In this document: positions 1-6,202 of the stretch, piece after piece | Numbering within the stretch: position 1 is the first letter of the stretch | How the letters are laid out: each line of letters starts with the position of its first letter | Origin: an uncultured Blautia sp. | GTDB lineage: Bacteria > Bacillota > Clostridia > Lachnospirales > Lachnospiraceae | Length of the DNA: 7,113 bases | Reading direction: 5' to 3' | Assembly (NCBI GenBank): GCA_934426285.1 | Contig: CAKRYE010000085.1 | Coordinates: 1 to 7,113, forward strand | Made by a program: the position numbers and the translations under genes | Notes under the pieces: generated by a model | The model's database searches: none | Told to the model about the DNA's origin: nothing | The model's input: only the letters and a program-made list of their open reading frames with translations

Positions 1-1002
1 CTTGATGAGTTTGAAACTACAAAGAGATATATGCATCACTATAACTTCCCGTCCTACTCTGTAGGTGAGACAAAACCATCCAGAGGACCGGGACGCCGTG
101 AGATCGGACATGGAGCACTTGCTGAGAGAGCATTAGTTCCTGTACTTCCAAGTGAAGAGGAATTCCCATATGCGATCCGTACTGTATCTGAGACCTTTGA
201 ATCCAATGGTTCTACTTCTCAGGCAAGTATCTGTGCATCTACTATGTCTCTGATGGCAGCTGGTGTGCCGATCAGTAAACCTGTAGCAGGTATTTCCTGT
301 GGTCTGGTAACAGGCGATACAGATGATGATTACATTGTTCTCACAGATATCCAGGGTCTGGAAGACTTTTTCGGAGATATGGACTTTAAGGTAGCTGGTA
401 CTCATGACGGTATCACAGCAATCCAGATGGATATTAAGATCCATGGACTGACCAGACCAATCGTAGAAGAAGCAATCAGACGTACAAAAGAAGCAAGAGA
501 ATATATCCTGACAGAAGTTATGGAGAAATGTATTGCAGGACCTCGCCCTACAGTAGGTGAATATGCTCCAAAGATCATCCAGATACAGATCGATCCTCAG
601 AAGATTGGTGATGTTGTAGGTCAGAGAGGTAAGACAATCAATACGATCATCGAGCGCACAGGCGTTAAGATTGATATTACTGATGAAGGTGCAGTATCTA
701 TCTGTGGAGTTGACCAGAAGAGCATGGACGAGGCTGCAGAGATGGTTAAGATCATTGCTACTGATTTTGAGGCAGGACAGATCTTCACAGGTAAGGTTGT
801 CAGCATCAAGGAATTTGGAGCATTTGTTGAATTTGCACCAGGAAAAGAGGGAATGGTTCACATTTCCAAAATCTGTAAAGAAAGAATCAATCGTGTAGAA
901 GATGTACTTACACTTGGAGACAAGGTTAAGGTTGTTTGTCTTGGTAAGGATAAGATGGGCAGAATCAGCTTCAGCATGAAAGATGTACCGGAAGAAGCGT
1001 AA
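1..1002 (+). CDS. pnp: polynucleotide phosphorylase (PNPase), C-terminal half, 5' end cut by window
   Basis: PNPase degrades RNA 3' to 5' by phosphorolysis, releasing nucleoside diphosphates, in the cytoplasm. The reading frame is open from base 1, and 333 codons of a protein normally near 700 residues are present. In window codon numbers, the second RNase PH domain comes first. It has the phosphate-binding GSTSQAS stretch at about 70-76 and the catalytic GDMDFK at 125-130, whose second Asp and Lys match the active-site Asp492/Lys494 of the E. coli enzyme. A KH domain follows at about 190-250 with its loop VGQRGK near 206, then an S1 domain at about 258-328 containing EFGAFVEF and GMVHIS. The protein ends right after S1, without the longer acidic tail of proteobacterial PNPases. 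The real start and any upstream rpsO lie outside the window. nrdG begins 3 nt after the stop. The identity is secure. Confidence 0.97.
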   Translation, partial: LDEFETTKRYMHHYNFPSYSVGETKPSRGPGRREIGHGALAERALVPVLPSEEEFPYAIRTVSETFESNGSTSQASICASTMSLMAAGVPISKPVAGISCGLVTGDTDDDYIVLTDIQGLEDFFGDMDFKVAGTHDGITAIQMDIKIHGLTRPIVEEAIRRTKEAREYILTEVMEKCIAGPRPTVGEYAPKIIQIQIDPQKIGDVVGQRGKTINTIIERTGVKIDITDEGAVSICGVDQKSMDEAAEMVKIIATDFEAGQIFTGKVVSIKEFGAFVEFAPGKEGMVHISKICKERINRVEDVLTLGDKVKVVCLGKDKMGRISFSMKDVPEEA

Positions 1003-1005
1003 AAT

Positions 1006-1494
1006 ATGAGATATCACAATATTACCAAGGACGATATGCTGAATGGTGACGGACTCCGTGTAGTTCTGTGGGTGGCAGGATGTGATCACTGTTGCCCGGA
1101 ATGTCAGAATCCTGTGACCTGGGATCCCAATGGCGGTCTGCCCTTTACAGATGCAGAGCGTGCAGAGATTTTTGCAGAGCTGGATAAGGATTATGTCAGT
1201 GGAATTACATTTTCAGGCGGAGATCCGCTGCATCCGGCAAATATCACTGAGGTAACAGCTCTTGCAAAGGAGATCAAAAAGAAATATCCGGATAAAACCA
1301 TTTGGCTTTATACAGGCTTTCTCTGGGAGGAAATCTGCAGAGAGAAAATCACAGAGTATCTGGATGTCTGCGTAGACGGTGAATTTGAAGCGGACAAGAA
1401 AGAGCTTTCCCTGAGGTGGAAAGGTTCCAGCAATCAAAGAGTGATTGATGTTCCAAAGACTCTTTGCCAGGGAAAAATTGTATTGCATCAATAA
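1006..1494 (+). CDS. nrdG: anaerobic ribonucleoside-triphosphate reductase activating protein (radical SAM)
   Basis: NrdG uses a [4Fe-4S] cluster and S-adenosylmethionine to create the glycyl radical on the anaerobic ribonucleotide reductase NrdD, which makes dNTPs without oxygen. The protein has 162 residues, normal for the family. The radical SAM cluster motif C-x3-C-x2-C is C26, C30 and C33, in the context AGCDHCCPECQNP. An extra Cys at 29 sits inside the motif. The typical SGGDP (70-74) and LYTG (101-104) motifs follow, and the C-terminal part has the VDGEFE and WKGSSNQRVID segments seen in NrdG. The start is the ATG 3 nt after pnp, with a GGAAG Shine-Dalgarno inside the last pnp codons, so it is probably translationally coupled to pnp. 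The usual partner nrdD is not adjacent, which is odd. A pyruvate formate-lyase activase would be longer, so NrdG is the better call. Confidence 0.93.
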   Translation: MRYHNITKDDMLNGDGLRVVLWVAGCDHCCPECQNPVTWDPNGGLPFTDAERAEIFAELDKDYVSGITFSGGDPLHPANITEVTALAKEIKKKYPDKTIWLYTGFLWEEICREKITEYLDVCVDGEFEADKKELSLRWKGSSNQRVIDVPKTLCQGKIVLHQ

Positions 1495-1506
1495 GAAGTA
1501 AATATA

Positions 1507-1546
1507 CAGGCAGTTCAAGTATACTCAGGTGTACCTGAACTGCCTG
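1507..1546 (+). terminator. long hairpin terminator of the pnp-nrdG unit
   Basis: The perfect 11-bp arms CAGGCAGTTCA (1507-1517) and TGAACTGCCTG (1536-1546) are extended, after one A-C mismatch, by a 6-bp inner stem with one G-T pair and a TCAG loop (1525-1528). A short T run (TTTT, 1547-1550) follows. It lies 12 nt after the nrdG stop. The stem is strong but the T tract is short, so some read-through into dut is possible. I find no convincing promoter between this hairpin and dut. Confidence 0.75.
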
Positions 1547-1607
1547 TTTTGCTGAACAGGAAAAGCAAAAAGAATGTTTTGAATATGAGAAAGGAATGAT
1601 GAAAAGC

Positions 1608-2120
1608 ATGAAACGAATTGCGAAATTTCACAAAGTAAGTAAAGCGCGTTTCACAGCAGACTGGACAGATACATTCGGACAGTCTCAGAAAGAGGCGGAG
1701 GAAATATATGAAGCAATCCGTCTGCCAAAGAGAGCAACAGCAGGCAGTGCAGGATATGATTTCTTTGCACCTGCAGAATTTATTCTGAAACCAGGTGAAA
1801 CAGTGAAGATTCCTACAGGAATCCGCGTGGAAATGCAGCCGGAATGGGTGCTGAAATGCTATCCCCGAAGTGGTCTGGGATTCAAATACCGTCTTCAGCT
1901 CAATAATACAGTAGGTATCATTGACAGTGACTATTTCTATTCAGATAACGAAGGCCACATCTTTGCAAAGCTTACAAATGATTCTAATGAAAACAAAACT
2001 CTGACAATTCCCGCAGATACAGGATTTATGCAGGGGATTTTTGTAGAGTATGGGATCACAGTAGATGATGATGCTACAGAAATCCGTAATGGAGGCTTTG
2101 GAAGCACCACTGCAAAATAA
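1608..2120 (+). CDS. dut: dUTP diphosphatase (trimeric dUTPase family)
   Basis: dUTPase hydrolyses dUTP to dUMP and pyrophosphate, keeping uracil out of DNA and supplying dUMP for thymidylate synthesis. All five family motifs are present in the 170-residue protein: motif 1 AGSAGYDFFAP (45-55), motif 2 PRSGLGFKY (86-94), motif 3 GIIDSDY (103-109, catalytic Asp predicted at 106), a divergent motif 4 GFMQGIFVEYG (about 139-149) and motif 5 RNGGFGSTT (160-168). About 40 residues precede motif 1, and several residues are inserted between motif 3 and the following strand, as in a Firmicutes-type subgroup. In-frame ATGs also occur at 1596 and 1599, but the AAGGA Shine-Dalgarno (1591-1595) touches them. 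The ATG at 1608 has usable spacing and gives an N-terminus MKRIAKFHKVS like relatives as I remember them. The start is uncertain by four codons. It is flanked by terminators on both sides. Confidence 0.92.
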   Translation: MKRIAKFHKVSKARFTADWTDTFGQSQKEAEEIYEAIRLPKRATAGSAGYDFFAPAEFILKPGETVKIPTGIRVEMQPEWVLKCYPRSGLGFKYRLQLNNTVGIIDSDYFYSDNEGHIFAKLTNDSNENKTLTIPADTGFMQGIFVEYGITVDDDATEIRNGGFGSTTAK

Positions 2121-2145
2121 TAAAAAAAGAGAAATCTGAATGTTT

Positions 2146-2199
2146 AAAAAGCAGAACATAGGCAAGAAAGAAATATTTTTGCTTTACGTTCTGCTTTTT
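2146..2199 (+). terminator. rho-independent terminator of dut
   Basis: Perfect 12-bp arms, AAAAAGCAGAAC (2146-2157) and GTTCTGCTTTTT (2188-2199), enclose a 30-nt loop that can itself pair weakly (GCAA at 2162 with TTGC at 2179). The 3' arm ends in T5 and runs into CTTTGC. It starts 25 nt after the dut stop. Its 3' arm lies within the spacer of the fabV promoter, so the DNA is used twice. Confidence 0.78.
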
Positions 2200-2211
2200 C
2201 TTTGCTATAAT
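2183..2211 (+). promoter_or_regulatory. sigma-A-type promoter of fabV
   Basis: A -35 box TTTACG (2183-2188, four of six consensus bases) is separated by exactly 17 bp from a perfect -10 box TATAAT (2206-2211). Transcription should start near 2218, about 94 nt upstream of the fabV ATG. The -10 box is partly covered by the palindrome at 2209-2231. Confidence 0.75.
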
Positions 2212-2231
2212 ATTTTGAGAATCAAAATATT
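2209..2231. promoter_or_regulatory. FabT-like operator palindrome on the fabV promoter
   Basis: Two perfect 10-bp arms, AATATTTTGA (2209-2218) and TCAAAATATT (2222-2231), are separated by GAA. The core TTTGA-n3-TCAAA has the form of the operators bound by FabT, the MarR-family repressor of fatty-acid synthesis genes in Firmicutes. It overlaps the end of the -10 box and the predicted start point, the right place for repression. The palindrome is seen directly. Its assignment to FabT is inferred from form and from the downstream fatty-acid gene. No fabT gene is in the window. Confidence 0.62.
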
Positions 2232-2311
2232 TGGAAAGTATAACGAATCAAACAGATTCATCTGATGGGAATGATAACAATTAGTTTGTAAAATTGAGGA
2301 GAGAAAAAAAT

Positions 2312-3493
2312 ATGATCATTGAACCGAAAGTAAGAGAATATATCTGCACCACCGCACACCCACAGGGATGCGCAGAGAGTGTAAGAAATCAGGCAGAGTA
2401 TGCCTGTAAACAGGGAAAGGTAAAGGGAACAAAGAAGGCACTGATCATTGGATGTTCTACTGGTTATGGTCTTGCATCCCGTATCTGTGCACTGGAAAAC
2501 TGTGGCGCTGACACACTGGGGATTATGTTTGAACGTCAGGCAAACGGCAGAAGGACAGCTACACCGGGATGGTATAATACAGCAGAATTTCATCATCTGG
2601 CAGCAGAAAAAGGTGCCTATGCGAAAACTATCAATGGGGATGCTTTTTCCAGGGAGATCAAAGAGAAAGCGATTGAACTGATCCGAAAAGATATGGGAAA
2701 AGTAGATCTGGTAGTCTACAGTCTGGCAGCACCCAGACGTACAGACGCCGAGGGAAAAACCTGGTCTTCCTGTCTCAAGACTACAGAGGAAGCTTTTACA
2801 GAAAAGAGCCTTGATCTGAGAAATAACCAGATTACAGAAAAGACAGTGGAACCTGCAACGGAAGAGGAAGTTTTAAGCACAGTTAAAGTTATGGGAGGGG
2901 AAGACTGGGCAGACTGGATCCATACATTAAAAGCAGCAGATGTACTGGCTGAGAATGCCGTGACAGTAGCATATTCTTATATTGGTCCGGAACTGACTTA
3001 TCCGATTTACTACCATGGAACCATTGGAACAGCCAAACAGCATTTACAGAAAACCATGACTGAGATTAATCAGGCACATCCGGATGTGCGCGCAGTAATT
3101 TCTGTAAACAAAGGGCTGGTAACCCAGGCAAGCGCAGCAATTCCTGTTGTACCCTTGTATTTTGCTATTCTTTATAAGGTTATGAAGAAGGCAGGAAATC
3201 ATGAAAACTGCATTCAGCAGATTGCAAGACTGTTTACACAGAAGCTTTATACACCGGAAGGATTTCAGACAGATGAAAACGGGTTTATCCGTATGGATGA
3301 TTATGAATTGATGCCTGAAATACAGGAGGAAGTAAAAAAATGCTGGAAAGCGGTCACTACGGATACAGTAAAGGAATATTGTGACATTGATGGATACTGG
3401 GAAGATTTTTATCATATGTTTGGATTCCGATATGAAGATATTGATTATACACAGGATATTGAGGCTGAGGTAGAGATTGACGGTATTGTATAA
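2312..3493 (+). CDS. fabV: NADH-dependent trans-2-enoyl-ACP/enoyl-CoA reductase, FabV/Ter family
   Basis: FabV reduces the trans-2 double bond of enoyl-ACP in the last step of each fatty-acid elongation cycle. The closely related Ter enzymes reduce enoyl-CoA such as crotonyl-CoA. The 393-residue length matches the family. Near the N-terminus is MIIEPKVREYICTTAHPQGC, the nucleotide-binding loop GCSTGYG is at 47-53, FERQANGRRTATPGWYN lies at about 73-89, and the catalytic Y-x8-K pair is Y233 and K242 (in PIYYHGTIGTAKQ). The conserved GLVTQASAAIPVVPLY segment follows, and the C-terminal FGFRYEDIDY region is complete. The ATG at 2312 is preceded by GAGGAGAG at 2296-2303 with 8-nt spacing. A TTG at 2294 overlaps that site and is rejected. 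It is apparently a one-gene unit. The FabT-like operator favours a fatty-acid synthesis role over butyrate formation, though sequence alone does not settle FabV versus Ter. This enzyme type is generally poorly sensitive to triclosan. Confidence 0.94.
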   Translation: MIIEPKVREYICTTAHPQGCAESVRNQAEYACKQGKVKGTKKALIIGCSTGYGLASRICALENCGADTLGIMFERQANGRRTATPGWYNTAEFHHLAAEKGAYAKTINGDAFSREIKEKAIELIRKDMGKVDLVVYSLAAPRRTDAEGKTWSSCLKTTEEAFTEKSLDLRNNQITEKTVEPATEEEVLSTVKVMGGEDWADWIHTLKAADVLAENAVTVAYSYIGPELTYPIYYHGTIGTAKQHLQKTMTEINQAHPDVRAVISVNKGLVTQASAAIPVVPLYFAILYKVMKKAGNHENCIQQIARLFTQKLYTPEGFQTDENGFIRMDDYELMPEIQEEVKKCWKAVTTDTVKEYCDIDGYWEDFYHMFGFRYEDIDYTQDIEAEVEIDGIV

Positions 3494-3624
3494 TTGCTAA
3501 CAGATATCATATCACTTTTTGCAATATATCCCCCACAAAATACAATATACTATTCGAAAAATTTCTGTATAATGAATAGTAACAGAATGTAACGAAGCTA
3601 TCAGCTGGAAAGAGGGGGATGTAT
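3494..3624 (+). promoter_or_regulatory. intergenic region with probable -10 box and inverted repeat before the AGCS symporter gene
   Basis: A perfect -10 box TATAAT lies at 3568-3573, but no good -35 box is found 16-18 bp upstream, so the promoter may need an activator or be weak. Inverted 8-bp arms TACTATTC (3548-3555) and GAATAGTA (3574-3581) bracket the -10 box and could be an operator. A strong Shine-Dalgarno, AGAGGGGG (3611-3618), precedes the gene. I see no convincing terminator after fabV in this stretch, so some read-through from fabV is possible. Confidence 0.45.
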
Positions 3625-5166
3625 ATGCAGGGTATTTTTGCAGCGATCAACAGTGTATTTGGGTTTATTGGTCCTTTGTCTGATTTTCTGTGGGATTTTC
3701 CCACAAATATGGAATGGTACAGAAATATTCCTATTTTAGGTAATATCTCGCTTGCTATTATTGTACTTTTGGGATCAGGCATTTTTTTCACTATCAAACT
3801 TGGATTTATTCAGGTTACTCATTTTAAAAAGGGAATCCGGATTCTGACAGAGAGACGTACTGTAAAAACCGGAATCAGTCCTTTGGCTGCCTTTCTGTTA
3901 AGTGCAGCTATGCGTGTGGGACCTGGAAATATTATCGGTGTGACCGGTGCCATAGCAGTAGGAGGACCTGGAGCGCTATTCTGGATGTGGATTTCTGCAT
4001 TTTTCGGAATGGCAGTTGCCTACATGGAGGCTGTACTGGCTCAGATCTTTAAAGAGAAAAAGGATGATGAATTTGTAGGGGGTCTTCCATTTTATGGAAG
4101 AAAGCTTTTAGGAAATAAAGTATGGATTGGTGTGTTTTTATCTGTACTTTATATTCTGTATGCATTATGCTGTCTGCCTGCACAGGGCTTTAATGTAGTT
4201 TCTTCTGTAGGAAGAATGGCTGAGATTCTTACAGGAAAAACAATCCCGGTGAATTCCCTGTTTTATTATATTGCAGGTGCGGCTATCATGATTCTAACAG
4301 CGGCCATAGCTTTTGGAGGAATCAAAAAGGTATCCAAATGGACGGATATGATGGTTCCGGTTATGGCAGTGCTGTATGTTGCGGTAGTATTTATACTGAT
4401 CATCCTCAACATTGGACGGATTCCTTATTTCTTTACGGCAGTGTTTGGCGGAGCATTTAAGCCTCAGGCATTTTTCGGCGGGGCAATGGGAACTGTTCTG
4501 GCGCAGGGTGTGAAGCGTGGCTTGATGTCTAATGAGGCTGGTCAGGGAACGATTACCATGTCTGCTGCGGCAGCAGATGCCGAGCATCCCTGTGAGCAGG
4601 GGATTCTGGCCTCTCTGGGAGTTTTTCTGGATACCATTGTGATTTGTACACTTACCGGCTTTGTAGTTGTTATGGCACATTGCTGGACAGGAGAAAATGC
4701 ACAGGCCTGGGCAGAGCTGGATAAGCTTCCGAAGTTTACAGAGTCCATTGCCGTACTTACGCCGGGAACCTCTATGAATGCAGTGATCACATTTTTAGTT
4801 ACTCTTTGTTTTGGACTTTTTGCTTTTACCTGCTTGCTGGGAATGATCAGTTTTTCAGAGATTGCGTCTAACCGTATCCGGAAGGATGCTGTCTGCATCA
4901 ATATTGTACGCTGTATTGCCTTGTTTGTGGCAGCCTTTGGCATCCTGTGCAATCTGGCAGGACTTGAGCTGGGAAATCTGTGGGCATTCTCGGATCTGGG
5001 AAATATTCTGATCGTGTATTTTAATGTGCCGATTGTATTTGCAGGTGCCAGATGTGTGTTTAAAGCAACTAAGCATTATAAGAAAAATGATGGTACACCT
5101 TTTGATTCCGGTGTGATTGGCAGAAATGACTGCGTATACTGGGATGAGAAAAAATTTGAGAAATAA
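3625..5166 (+). CDS. alanine/glycine:cation symporter, AGCS family
   Basis: AGCS proteins import alanine, glycine or related small amino acids with Na+ (or H+) across the cytoplasmic membrane. The 513-residue protein is hydrophobic throughout, with about ten or eleven membrane segments by eye. Family signatures are the RVGPGNIIGVTGAIAVGG segment at 97-114 running into PGALFWMW (to 122), and KRGLMSNEAGQGT at 297-309, which belong to the substrate- and ion-binding core. A hydrophobic helix beginning IPILGNISLAIIVLLG (about 28-43) matches the family's first transmembrane segment. The ATG at 3625 is chosen because the AGAGGGGG site sits 6 nt upstream. The in-frame ATG at 3619 touches that site. 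The variants GPGN (often GTGN) and GQGT (often GMGS) suggest a distinct subgroup, so the exact substrate is not assigned. It converges on the downstream phosphatase gene and ends at a shared terminator. Confidence 0.92.
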   Translation: MQGIFAAINSVFGFIGPLSDFLWDFPTNMEWYRNIPILGNISLAIIVLLGSGIFFTIKLGFIQVTHFKKGIRILTERRTVKTGISPLAAFLLSAAMRVGPGNIIGVTGAIAVGGPGALFWMWISAFFGMAVAYMEAVLAQIFKEKKDDEFVGGLPFYGRKLLGNKVWIGVFLSVLYILYALCCLPAQGFNVVSSVGRMAEILTGKTIPVNSLFYYIAGAAIMILTAAIAFGGIKKVSKWTDMMVPVMAVLYVAVVFILIILNIGRIPYFFTAVFGGAFKPQAFFGGAMGTVLAQGVKRGLMSNEAGQGTITMSAAAADAEHPCEQGILASLGVFLDTIVICTLTGFVVVMAHCWTGENAQAWAELDKLPKFTESIAVLTPGTSMNAVITFLVTLCFGLFAFTCLLGMISFSEIASNRIRKDAVCINIVRCIALFVAAFGILCNLAGLELGNLWAFSDLGNILIVYFNVPIVFAGARCVFKATKHYKKNDGTPFDSGVIGRNDCVYWDEKKFEK

Positions 5167-5176
5167 TAAAACAAGT

Positions 5177-5217
5177 AAAAAGATGTGTCTGCCGCAGAAA
5201 AGGAGACACATCTTTTT
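5177..5217. terminator. bidirectional terminator between convergent genes
   Basis: The perfect inverted repeat AAAAAGATGTGTCT (5177-5190) and AGACACATCTTTTT (5204-5217) encloses a 13-nt loop. The A run on the left and the T run on the right give a U tract for transcripts from either strand. It lies 10 nt after the symporter stop and 5 nt beyond the stop of the minus-strand phosphatase gene, so it should end both messages. Confidence 0.87.
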
Positions 5218-5222
5218 TGACG

Positions 5223-6053
5223 TTATTTTTTTAAAGCAAATTTTTCAATGGCCTTAGCTACTCCCTCTTCATCATTGGAGGTAGTAATATAATCAGCAGC
5301 AGCTTTTACTGCAGGTTCTGCGTTTGCCATAGCGACACCCAGACCGGCTTCTTTGATCAGGCACAGGTCATTATCACCGTCTCCGCAGGCCATGATAGAC
5401 TCTCTGGGGATTCCAAGCATTTTTCCCAGTGTGATCAGAGCAGTTCCTTTGTTTACACCTGCAGCATTTACTTCGATATTGTAGCTTAAGGAGCCTACAG
5501 GTTCCAGTTCTTTGATCTGGGTCAGTTCGTTCCACGCAGACTCCCGTTCGTCCATATCTGCAAAAAGAGCCTGGACTTTATCCATGGCTTGTCCTTCCTG
5601 GTGGATCATTTCCCACAGGTCAGGCACAAATTTGCGGGTAGTGCGGAAATAATCCCACATATGCGGATTGTGGTGGTAGCGGCTGATCTGGGATAATTTT
5701 TTTTCTTCTGCATATCCCTGACCATGGAAATAGATTTCACAGAGAGTATCGTATTTTTCAAAAATCCGGAGAGCTTTTATTGCGCTTTCCAGAGGAAGAA
5801 GCTGTTCTATTATGACTTTTTCTGTACGGATATCTAGGACTCTGGCCCCGTTGGAGGTAAGCGCATAGTGAATGCCGGGCAGTTTTTGCAATTCTTCCGG
5901 AATTCCGCTGAACGGACGACCTGTAGCTACCAGTACTTCAATTCCTGCATCAAGGGCTTGGGTAAGTACTTTTTTTGTATTTTCGGTAAGTTCCTTTGTG
6001 GTGGTAAGCAGTGTACCATCCAGATCAAGACCAATTAATTTAATATCTGGCAT
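5223..6053 (-). CDS. Cof-type HAD-IIB family phosphatase
   Basis: This belongs to the haloacid dehalogenase superfamily, Cof/YidA-like subfamily IIB, cytoplasmic Mg2+-dependent phosphatases acting on sugar phosphates, nucleotides or cofactor precursors. The protein has 276 residues, typical for the group. HAD motif I is DLDGT (10-14, nucleophile D10 and acid D12), motif II is the Thr of VATGRP (T44), motif III is K202 in GVNKGTAL, and motif IV is GDGDNDL (224-230). The cap domain lies between about 85 and 195. All catalytic residues are intact. The substrate cannot be told from sequence, because these enzymes are promiscuous. The start is the ATG whose complement is 6051-6053, with a moderate AGAAGGGA site about 10 nt upstream. 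It is a single-gene unit, transcribed away from larE and towards the symporter gene. Confidence 0.93.
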   Translation of the reverse strand: MPDIKLIGLDLDGTLLTTTKELTENTKKVLTQALDAGIEVLVATGRPFSGIPEELQKLPGIHYALTSNGARVLDIRTEKVIIEQLLPLESAIKALRIFEKYDTLCEIYFHGQGYAEEKKLSQISRYHHNPHMWDYFRTTRKFVPDLWEMIHQEGQAMDKVQALFADMDERESAWNELTQIKELEPVGSLSYNIEVNAAGVNKGTALITLGKMLGIPRESIMACGDGDNDLCLIKEAGLGVAMANAEPAVKAAADYITTSNDEEGVAKAIEKFALKK

Positions 6054-6091
6054 AGTAATAGATTCCCTTCTGTAGATAATTCTGTAACATT

Positions 6092-6120
6092 ACTATACTA
6101 AAAAACAAAAAAAACCACAA
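6092..6120 (-). promoter_or_regulatory. probable promoter of the HAD phosphatase gene
   Basis: Read on the minus strand, a -35 box TTGTGG (complement of 6115-6120) is 17 bp from a -10 box TATAGT (complement of 6092-6097). The T-rich spacer is common in Firmicutes promoters. The -10 is good and the -35 is moderate (TTG conserved). Confidence 0.58.
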
Positions 6121-6126
6121 TGGTCA

Positions 6127-6155
6127 TTGAAAATATATTAGGAATTTATTATACT
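6127..6155 (+). promoter_or_regulatory. probable promoter of larE
   Basis: A -35 box TTGAAA (6127-6132) and a -10 box TATACT (6150-6155) are separated by 17 bp, both close to consensus. Transcription should begin near 6162, about 40 nt before the larE ATG. The -35 box is only 6 bp from the oppositely directed -35 box of the phosphatase gene. The two share the inverted repeat CAATG-GT-CATTG (6118-6129). Confidence 0.65.
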
Positions 6156-6202
6156 AATTTAAGTGTGTTTAAAATTTGGAAACAAAACAGGAGTACAAAA
6201 TT

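Noticed and set aside
133..1089. A 318-codon open frame on the minus strand opposite pnp
   Set aside because: It lies antisense to clearly coding pnp, has a Cys/Ser/Thr-rich composition typical of shadow frames, no plausible domain, and runs into nrdG. Its length reflects few stop codons opposite the codon usage of pnp.
2245..2259. Small hairpin GAATC-n5-GATTC in the fabV leader
   Set aside because: A 5-bp stem in a short leader with no further paired structure. No riboswitch-like architecture is visible.
2294..2311. Upstream TTG start for fabV
   Set aside because: The TTG overlaps the GAGGAGAG ribosome site that is well spaced for the ATG at 2312. Family proteins begin at the MII residues.
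3493..3525. Possible terminator after fabV (ATTGC ... GCAAT)
   Set aside because: It has a 5-bp stem with a 23-nt loop and no T run after the right arm, too weak to call.
4294..5211. Several 118-136 codon minus-strand frames opposite the AGCS symporter gene
   Set aside because: They overlap one another and a strongly conserved membrane protein gene, show no family resemblance, and have no credible ribosome sites.
6137..6158. FapR-like operator (ATTAG ... CTAAT) in the larE promoter
   Set aside because: The arms are only 5 bp with a 12-bp gap, and the inner bases do not match the compact FapR palindrome. In A/T-rich DNA this is expected by chance.
6176..6202. Upstream TTG start for larE
   Set aside because: There is no ribosome site before it, while CAGGAG is well placed for the ATG at 6203, where the family N-terminus also begins.
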